DNA of 12,705 nt. It comes from JARROD01 sp037384225 (GTDB lineage Bacteria > Pseudomonadota > Gammaproteobacteria > Pseudomonadales > Cellvibrionaceae). Positions 7,595 to 12,705 of this stretch are shown piece after piece; within the stretch, counting starts at the first letter, position 1; every line of letters begins with the position of its first letter. The DNA lies in assembly GCA_037384225.1 (NCBI GenBank), contig JARROD010000155.1, positions 1-12,705 of the forward strand, read 5' to 3'. The translations under genes were made by a program, and so were the position numbers. Under the pieces are notes generated by a model, which was not told where the DNA came from, did no database searches, and saw only the letters and a program-made list of their open reading frames with translations.

Positions 7595-8404
7595 CTAGCG
7601 CTGTTTTACATTTACCCGTTTTTTTGCAGTCCGTAAAATCCAGGCAATCCGCAATCCGACACTGAATTGACTTTTCTCCGCCAGCAGCGGGCTGGCAAGA
7701 TTTTCCGCGTCAGATAGGTCGTAGTACGCTGCATAGGCGCCGATAATGGTATTGCCAAAACGTTTTTGATAGTTGATCGTGGCGCGGTAGGCCATGAGTC
7801 CGGGATCGGCCAGGTAGCGGGGTCTGTCGCCGGTTACATATTCCGGGTCGACGGCGTAGAAATAGTTCTGCAGTTGTCGGCTTGCGTACACCGCGCCAAG
7901 GGTCATTTGCAGGCGCGTCGCTTCTCCTTCCCGCACATAGCGCAGTTGTGGTGTGCTGATCCAGCCCCGCTCATCAATATTGGTACCGTCAATGGAGTTG
8001 GCCCAGCGCAATGGTAACTCGACATTCAAACGTTCGGAAAAATGCCATTTTAGCGAAGGTCCGATTTCAAGTATCGGGTCGAGGTCCGGCATCCTTTCCC
8101 GCAGCCGGTTGTCTTCGCTGCTGACCGGTAGGGCGCCGCCGAGGCTGATATCTATGGCCAGCTTATCGGTACTCAGCAGCAGACCTCGAACCCTGCCGTT
8201 TTCGGCGCGCACTTTTTTACCGCGATAAATAAAGTAAGGGAAAGGTAGTATCAGGTTGCGCGCTTGTTCTGCTCCAGGATAGTGGGGTTGATGAAATGCC
8301 ACGAGGCCTGCCCCAAGTTCCCAAAGTGGTTTTTCCGCGTGTACCTGGGCAGAAAATATTAAAACTATTACTAGTAGAGCAATATTGCCCCGGTGCAGGC
8401 TCAT
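7595..8404 (-). CDS. MipA/OmpV-family outer membrane protein
   Basis: A 269-residue beta-barrel candidate. The signal peptide MSLHRGN + hydrophobic IALLVIVLIF ends in QVHA, with cleavage likely after A23. The mature start, PLWELGAGLVAFHQPHYPGA, followed by LPFPYFIYRGKKVR, RGLLLSTDKLAIDISLGGALPV and MPDLDPILEIGPSL, follows the MipA/OmpV (PF06629) pattern closely. MipA scaffolds peptidoglycan enzymes in E. coli, while other family members are porin- or stress-related, so the exact role here is open. The C-terminus is unusual for a barrel: it ends in a basic stretch (RTAKKRVNVKQR) rather than an aromatic residue. The ATG at 8404 is preceded by GGGGGG about 8 bases upstream; a longer frame to 8440 lacks family support. 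A 19-bp tandem array lies 77-152 bp upstream. Confidence 0.88.
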   Translation of the reverse strand: MSLHRGNIALLVIVLIFSAQVHAEKPLWELGAGLVAFHQPHYPGAEQARNLILPFPYFIYRGKKVRAENGRVRGLLLSTDKLAIDISLGGALPVSSEDNRLRERMPDLDPILEIGPSLKWHFSERLNVELPLRWANSIDGTNIDERGWISTPQLRYVREGEATRLQMTLGAVYASRQLQNYFYAVDPEYVTGDRPRYLADPGLMAYRATINYQKRFGNTIIGAYAAYYDLSDAENLASPLLAEKSQFSVGLRIAWILRTAKKRVNVKQR

Positions 8405-8939
8405 CGGCTTACCCCCCACGGGTTCTCGCTGCCCCCTCATCCCGCCTGGCGGTGTTGCTTGAGCTCGAAATATCGGCAGGAGCCTTCAGCTAATAGTAAA
8501 GCCTTCAGCTAATAGTAAAGCCTTCAGCTAATAGTAAAGCCTTCAGCTAATAGTTAAGTTAGAAAAGCCTTCGCTCAAGCGCCTTGCCAGACGGGCGATG
8601 GAACACCGAGAACGTAACGTTATTTCTTTACAGGCCCTTAGTGTGAAATGTAACCCAGGGTTGATAATAATGCCAATGCCGGTGACGGGTTTTTGTCAAT
8701 GGAAAAAGTGCTCAGATCACGAAGCGGTGAATGTTTGGCCGTTTATGGGATTCAGTTTGATCGGACCCGCGTCACAGAGTGGCGTCCTATGTCACGGCGA
8801 CAGCATACAGGGCGGGGATTTGTGAGCTTTTTCGAAGAAAAAAAGGAAACCCGAACCATATACTTTCCACTCAAAAATATTGGCTGCGATGCCACTGATA
8901 TTCGGTTCAGTCCGAACCGGGCTGAGGGAGCGTGTAACG
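8405..8939. other. Intergenic region between mipA-like gene and exported-protein gene
   Basis: This 535-bp divergent gap has no credible gene. Near the mipA side it holds the tandem array, flanked by the inverted pair GCTTGAGC (8457-8464) and GCTCAAGC (8573-8580). The part from 8581 to 8939 must contain the promoter of the rightward gene, but I see no clear sigma70 pair. Short open frames at 8598-8825 and 8693-9007 look accidental. Confidence 0.5.
8481..8556. repeat. Tandem array, four copies of a 19-bp unit
   Basis: The unit AGCCTTCAGCTAATAGTAA starts at 8481, 8500, 8519 and 8538. The first three copies are identical and the fourth ends GTTA instead of GTAA. There are no spacers. On the minus strand each unit offers TTTACT and TACTAT, which resemble weak promoter hexamers facing the mipA-like gene, so copy number could affect its expression. 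Confidence 0.95.
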
Positions 8940-9848
8940 ATGAAAAAGCCTTTCGCATTGGGACTGATAAGCAGTCTGATTACTGTATCCACATCTGCAC
9001 AAGATAATACGCGTCAGGCAATGCTTGATACGCTTGTCAACCAATTACATACCAGTTCCGAGCTGGTCAAGGACGCGGCCTGTTTGGGCGTGTCGACCGG
9101 GGTATTGGAAGACGCTTATGAAAAATATCTGTACCAGTGCGCGGATGTACCCGAGGCGAGGGTGGCCAGGGATCTCGAATCTTTTATGGCGGCGCTGGAA
9201 AGTTGTTACATGCCGGCTGTTTTAGAGGAACTGAGTATTTCCCGGGAGGAGGCGGAGGCTTGTTTTGGTGCAGCAGCGGAATCTCGGGCCGGTAGTGCAG
9301 GTGAAAAATATAATGGCTCGGATGCCGAAATTGAAGCGATTTTGGCGCGATTGGATGCTGATGAACCTTCTCGACAGACGATTCAACAATTGCAGGTGGT
9401 ACAGCAAACAGAGGTTGAAAACGATGGGCGCAAAGTTGAGGGGGCCATGGGAAGCAGGGGTTTGATTGCCAAAGCGACTCAGGGTCAGATTACTCTACCC
9501 ATTTACAAAAACAGTCAGATTATTAATCATATGGCAGATACGCAAGGCAAAGGGCAATCAGGGGCCGGTTCAATAGACGTTATCCCGGCCGCAACTTTCG
9601 CATCGTCGGACAGTCCTAAAACAGTGCTGGAATTCTATCGCCGCCGGCTGCCCGGTTTTAAATTTAAACAATTGGCCAGTGATGAATATATTCTGATGGA
9701 GTCAATGCCTGACAACTTCGATTTACTGCAACACATGAAGGAATATATTTCGACACCTCATGTTTTGATTAAAAAAGCGACTATGGGCTCAGAGGGTGAT
9801 CTACCCGCTGCCGCGAAGTCGATGATAGAAATAGCCTATCGAAAATAG
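8940..9848 (+). CDS. Exported hypothetical protein with four spaced cysteines
   Basis: I do not recognise this 302-residue protein. The N-terminus MKKPFALGLISSLITVSTSA is a Sec signal peptide, with cleavage probably after A20. The mature protein has only four Cys (C48, C67, C89, C108) spaced 19, 22 and 19, which suggests two disulfide-closed helical hairpins in the periplasm. A charged, low-complexity linker follows (about 110-170). The C-terminal part is a small alpha/beta-like domain: LPIYKNSQIINHM, then IDVIPAATFASSDSPKTVLE, FYRRRLPGFKFKQL and EYILMES. Its layout recalls the small domains in some lipoproteins where a 'TSDSPEKVLEFYKxxLPG' helix precedes a strand. The ATG at 8940 was chosen over the frame start at 8880 because it begins the signal peptide and has GAGGGAG about 9 bases upstream. 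It appears monocistronic; the neighbours give no functional clue. Confidence 0.8.
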   Translation: MKKPFALGLISSLITVSTSAQDNTRQAMLDTLVNQLHTSSELVKDAACLGVSTGVLEDAYEKYLYQCADVPEARVARDLESFMAALESCYMPAVLEELSISREEAEACFGAAAESRAGSAGEKYNGSDAEIEAILARLDADEPSRQTIQQLQVVQQTEVENDGRKVEGAMGSRGLIAKATQGQITLPIYKNSQIINHMADTQGKGQSGAGSIDVIPAATFASSDSPKTVLEFYRRRLPGFKFKQLASDEYILMESMPDNFDLLQHMKEYISTPHVLIKKATMGSEGDLPAAAKSMIEIAYRK

Positions 9849-9943
9849 TTGATTCGCCGGTGTAACTGGATATCCACCACTGATTTTTATCTATCCTCGC
9901 TTTGAGTGTAACTTCCAAGCCGCTCTGAAAATGCAATTCTGTT

Positions 9944-9951
9944 TGAAATTG
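9944..9951 (+). repeat. Left target-site duplication of the MITE
   Basis: TGAAATTG directly abuts the left terminal repeat and is repeated exactly at 10169-10176 on the other side. Confidence 0.85.
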
Positions 9952-10168
9952 GGCCTCGTTCATCGTTTCGTGCACGTCCCTAACGCTGCCAATCGATCCG
10001 GTCAGAGGATATGCAGTCCCTCCAGAGACTCGCCGAAAACCCTTCCCTGGGGGCTCGCTTGCGGCAGAGCCTGCCCCGCGAAGCGCTTTGGGCATCCCTG
10101 CCGCAAACGGTCTCTGTAGGGACTGCATATCCTCTGACCTAACACCGGGCGAAACGATGAACGAGGCC
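9952..10168. mobile_element. MITE-like non-autonomous element, 217 bp
   Basis: The ends are perfect 19-bp terminal inverted repeats: GGCCTCGTTCATCGTTTCG at 9952-9970 and its reverse complement at 10150-10168. Inside is a second inverted repeat of 30 bp with a single mismatch (10000-10029 against 10110-10139). Inside that again is TTGCGGCAG (10059-10067) against CTGCCGCAA (10098-10106). The element encodes no transposase, is flanked by a perfect 8-bp direct repeat, and can fold into one long nested hairpin. This is the standard form of a miniature inverted-repeat transposable element moved in trans by a full-length relative. An 8-bp duplication is compatible with families such as ISL3, IS66 or IS256, but the parent family is unknown. 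A decayed relative lies at 5364-5439. Confidence 0.9.
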
Positions 10169-10176
10169 TGAAATTG
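10169..10176 (+). repeat. Right target-site duplication of the MITE
   Basis: TGAAATTG is an exact copy of 9944-9951. Removing 9952-10176 restores a continuous pre-insertion site. Confidence 0.85.
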
Positions 10177-10470
10177 CCACTCTGGACGCTGATGAATTCA
10201 ACGTTTATCTGGCATTGCAATGATCTAACATTTATCCGGGGTTTGGGTGGTCAAAGAGTCATTGATTTTGAATAGAATAATGAACAGCCGGTTTTGTTTT
10301 TTTAAAATAGGTGTGAATTTTTTTAAAAAAATCAAGTGTGAACAAAAGTAAAAATGACTTATAGGTCAAGCACTTGTGGGGTTTTATAAGGGTTTGTTTA
10401 ACTGAGTTTTTTTGCTGAATTTTCTTTTAAAAAATTACCGATAAATCATTTTTAACACATTTTTACTTAC

Positions 10471-10489
10471 CCTATATTTTAAATATAGG
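10471..10489. promoter_or_regulatory. 19-bp palindrome upstream of exported-protein gene (candidate operator)
   Basis: CCTATATTT-T-AAATATAGG is a perfect 9-bp inverted repeat with a 1-bp centre, 86 bp before the ATG at 10575. A possible -10 element TATTAT follows at 10494-10499 without a convincing -35. The position suits an operator, but AT-rich DNA makes chance palindromes more likely. Confidence 0.4.
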
Positions 10490-10574
10490 CATTTATTATC
10501 AAGTTTAACCTGTTTTAGTATCCAAGCTCGGTTGAGAGTTGTACCAAACAATATCAATAAAAAGGATACAAAAA

Positions 10575-11165
10575 ATGTCGATTAAAAAATCCCTACCTAC
10601 TCTTAAAACTATAAGTTCCGCGGTTGTTGCACTTACATTGATCTCTCCGCTTGCCAACGCCGCCAACTACACTCTTACCGGAGGTCTAACCAAAGTCCAT
10701 AGTACGACCTTCAATACAGATGTAGGAATTTCTCCCAGACCTTCCGGGATTGACTCAGGCACTGTTAATGTGAATGTCAATACCAGTACAGGTGCGGTAA
10801 GCTTTTCATCCGGCGCGGATATTGTACTTTCAGATTTTACCGGATCAATTTCGTTTCTGGGTACTACTCGCTTCGATGCGGTTGACACTGCTGTTACGAC
10901 TAACGTTGGTGTTAGTGGAACATTGGATTCCAGCCGCAGTGTCCATATGACTTCAGTGTCTGCCTCTCCCGCCGTATCAGTGGACCCGACGTTTACAAAT
11001 TGTTCAGGTATTGCCTGCGCCTTTCTTGGGTTGGTTGACCTCAACCTGAGCACTTATTCGGTAGATATTCAGTTTAACGCTAATTTTACCCGCTTTACCG
11101 GGACCTTAAGCGGTGTTACCAGTAATGGGTCAACGATGGAAATGCAAATCACCGGCGTCAGATAG
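10575..11165 (+). CDS. Small exported Ser/Thr-rich hypothetical protein
   Basis: I do not recognise this 196-residue protein. The N-terminus has Lys residues, a hydrophobic segment (ISSAVVALTLISPL) and ANA/A, a clear Sec signal peptide cut after about residue 29 or 30. The mature part is rich in Ser, Thr, Val, Gly and Asn, is nearly free of charged residues and alternates in short beta-like strands. It has one Cys pair in TNCSGIACAF. That composition suits a secreted or surface beta-sandwich or filament-type protein. I see no membrane anchor, PEP-CTERM or autotransporter end. The ATG at 10575 was chosen because AAGGA lies 8 bases upstream; a TTG at 10539 would spoil the signal peptide. It stands alone with its own palindrome upstream and terminator downstream, in AT-rich DNA unlike the deo region, suggesting horizontal acquisition. 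Confidence 0.82.
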   Translation: MSIKKSLPTLKTISSAVVALTLISPLANAANYTLTGGLTKVHSTTFNTDVGISPRPSGIDSGTVNVNVNTSTGAVSFSSGADIVLSDFTGSISFLGTTRFDAVDTAVTTNVGVSGTLDSSRSVHMTSVSASPAVSVDPTFTNCSGIACAFLGLVDLNLSTYSVDIQFNANFTRFTGTLSGVTSNGSTMEMQITGVR

Positions 11166-11255
11166 TCGGGTAGTTTTCTGCATTCACTGTTTAATTTTAG
11201 TTTTACACATATTTTTTAAGAAACAAATTGATAAAGCAATGAGCTAAAATGATGT

Positions 11256-11304
11256 AGACCGCCTTGGCTTTTCGACTTGTTGGCCAGATGTAGGCGGTCT
11301 TTTT
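11256..11304 (+). terminator. Rho-independent terminator after the small exported protein
   Basis: AGACCGCCT (11256-11264) pairs perfectly with AGGCGGTCT (11292-11300), followed by TTTT (11301-11304). A TGGC/GCCA pair can extend the stem inside the loop. It lies 90 bp after the upstream stop codon and just before the truncated receptor frame. Confidence 0.85.
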
Positions 11305-11319
11305 GTAATAATAAAATGA

Positions 11320-12705
11320 TTGTTCGGGGAAATAATCGTAACGGCCACCAAAAGGGCCGAACGCTTGCAGGATATCCCTATTTCCGTGACCACGATAAGT
11401 GGAAATAAGATTCAGTCGGCTGGTATTGAGCGTATTGAGGATTTATCCGTTTATGTGCCAAACTTTACTCTGGCGGAAACTGGTATCAGCACCAATATTT
11501 ATATCAGGGGTATCGGCTCGGGTATTAACCAGGGGTTCGAGCAGTCGGTGGGTATGTATGTCGACGGTATCTACTACGGCAGGGCGCAACTGACAAGAGC
11601 GCCGTTTCTCGACCTGGAGCGGGTTGAAGTGCTGCGCGGACCACAGTCCATTGTGTTGGGGAAAAACAGTGTTGCCGGTGCGATCAATGTAACCACGGCA
11701 AAACCCAGCAGTGACTTTGAAGTCGAAGTGTCCCATTTATACGAGCCGGAATTGAATGAAAACAAGTCCCGCATAATTGTCAACGCGCCGTTTTCCGATA
11801 CCGTCCGTGGCCGTCTGGCGGCACAGGTTAGAAAAATTGACAACCATATAGAAAATATTACCGAAGGCAGCAAGGATCCGGGGCGGGAGGAAGATATTGT
11901 CCGCGCTACCCTGGCCTGGGATATGACAGAAAATTTGACCGCTACCTTTAAAGCCGAACGGGGGAATTTCGACGTCACCGGCAGAAATGTTGAGATTATC
12001 GATGATATTGCTTCAGAGAAGCAACAGGACACGGGTGTTGATTTCCCCCTGTTTCGCTTAGCCGACGGTGGTACTAAAGGGCTTACTTTCGTCAATATAC
12101 TGAATAGACTCGGTGTGCAAAGCAGTGATATTGAAAACGTTACGCTGGATGGCAAGCGCTCTTCGAACGGCGATTACAGTAATAATTCGACCGATAACCT
12201 GACCTTGACCTTTGAATACGATATCGGTGGTTATACGTTGACGTCCGTAACAGGTATCATGGGTTATGAGTTTGACGAAAAGTGCGACTGCGATTTTACC
12301 GGCGCCGAAATTCTCGAGTTATATTCCGATGAAGAATTTGATCAGCGCTCACAGGAATTCCGATTGCTTTCGCCGAAAGGAGAAAATTTTGATTTTCTGG
12401 CGGGCGTCTATTACCAGACCAACAAGGTGGATTTCAACGAGTCCCTGCAGATCGGCGATAACAGTATACTAAGAAATCTGCTGAATAATCCGAATCTACC
12501 CCCGCCCATACCTGGATTTCCCTCATTTCCCCAAATCGGCGATGAGGTGGTTTCCAAGTCCGTTGATCGGGTTTACCGCAGTGATACCGATTCCATTTCC
12601 GCCTTTGGTCAGGTTAATTTTCATCTGAGCAAGACAGTGGATTTAACCCTGGGACTGAGATATTCGAAGGAAGAAAAGGACGGGTTCCGATCTCTGACAT
12701 TTAGT
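11320..12705 (+). pseudogene. TonB-dependent receptor lacking its signal peptide (3' end beyond window)
   Basis: TonB-dependent receptors are outer-membrane beta-barrels that import siderophores, glycans or cofactors. The frame is open from 11320 to the right edge (462 codons). It shows the plug domain in order: EIIVTATKRAERLQDIPISV at about codons 4-23, then IERIEDLSVYVPNF, NIYIRGIGS, GMYVDGIYYGR, LERVEVLRGPQSIVLGKNSVAGAINV, then barrel strands including TLGLRYSKEEK. The order and motifs match the family, but nothing precedes EIIVTA: an in-frame TGA (11317-11319) sits three codons before it. The only start would be TTG 11320, with no signal peptide. A normal receptor has a further 30 or more residues here. 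The upstream 150 bp hold only a terminator. It therefore looks like a 5'-deleted pseudogene. The rest is undamaged as far as visible, with no frameshift in 462 codons, so the loss is recent or the gene still serves some purpose. Confidence 0.85.

Larger units (their letters stand above)
9849..10574. other. Intergenic region with MITE and AT-rich stretch
   Basis: This 726-bp gap has no credible gene. It has two parts: the MITE with its direct repeats (9944-10176), and from about 10230 a strongly AT-rich stretch with many A/T runs leading to the next gene. The base composition changes sharply near 10230 compared with the GC-rich DNA to the left, which is typical of foreign or nucleoid-protein-silenced DNA. 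Confidence 0.7.

Noticed and set aside
8481..8556. CRISPR-like repeats
   Set aside because: The 19-bp units are directly adjacent with no spacers, and no cas gene is visible, so this is a simple tandem array.
8598..9007. Open frames of 75 and 104 codons upstream of the exported-protein gene
   Set aside because: No signal peptide, no good ribosome binding site, no recognisable motif, and the second runs into the well-supported gene in another frame.
9931..10220. Short open frames within the 9952-10168 element on both strands
   Set aside because: They arise from the inverted-repeat structure; similar peptide fragments appear at the 5364-5439 copy only because the DNA repeats.

Overview
The window comes from a Gram-negative bacterium, most likely a marine-type gammaproteobacterium. 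The pointers are a deo nucleoside-catabolism cluster, a MipA/OmpV outer-membrane protein, a lipoprotein with a classical lipobox, Sec signal peptides and a TonB-dependent receptor. The taxon is inferred from gene content; no rRNA or tRNA is present to confirm it.

Left third (1-3925): a minus-strand operon transcribed right to left, deoA (thymidine phosphorylase), deoB (phosphopentomutase), deoC (deoxyribose-phosphate aldolase, cut by the left edge). Together these turn deoxynucleosides into glyceraldehyde 3-phosphate and acetaldehyde. A sigma70-like promoter and a perfect 16-bp palindrome lie upstream of deoA. Divergent from it is a CNT-family nucleoside transporter gene (nupC-like) that stops after 252 codons and has lost its C-terminal transport half. 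It is followed at once by an intact RutR-like TetR regulator.

Middle (5346-9848): tetR converges on a DUF885 lipoprotein metallopeptidase. A decayed repeat and a candidate terminator sit between them. Next come a minus-strand MipA/OmpV-family protein, a four-copy 19-bp tandem array upstream of it, and a plus-strand gene for an unrecognised exported protein with four evenly spaced cysteines.

Right part (9849-12705): a 217-bp non-coding element has perfect 19-bp terminal inverted repeats, a 30-bp inner inverted repeat and a perfect 8-bp flanking direct repeat, so it is a textbook MITE. An AT-rich stretch with a 19-bp palindrome follows, then a small exported Ser/Thr-rich protein with its own terminator. 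Directly after that comes a TonB-dependent receptor that begins at the plug domain with no signal peptide and runs off the right edge.

Overall the deo operon is ordinary and intact as far as seen, while its surroundings show accessory-DNA turnover: a truncated transporter, a beheaded TonB receptor, a MITE plus a related remnant, a tandem array and an AT-rich insert-like island. I did not find a convincing new multi-gene system. The best-supported novelty is the MITE and its relative.
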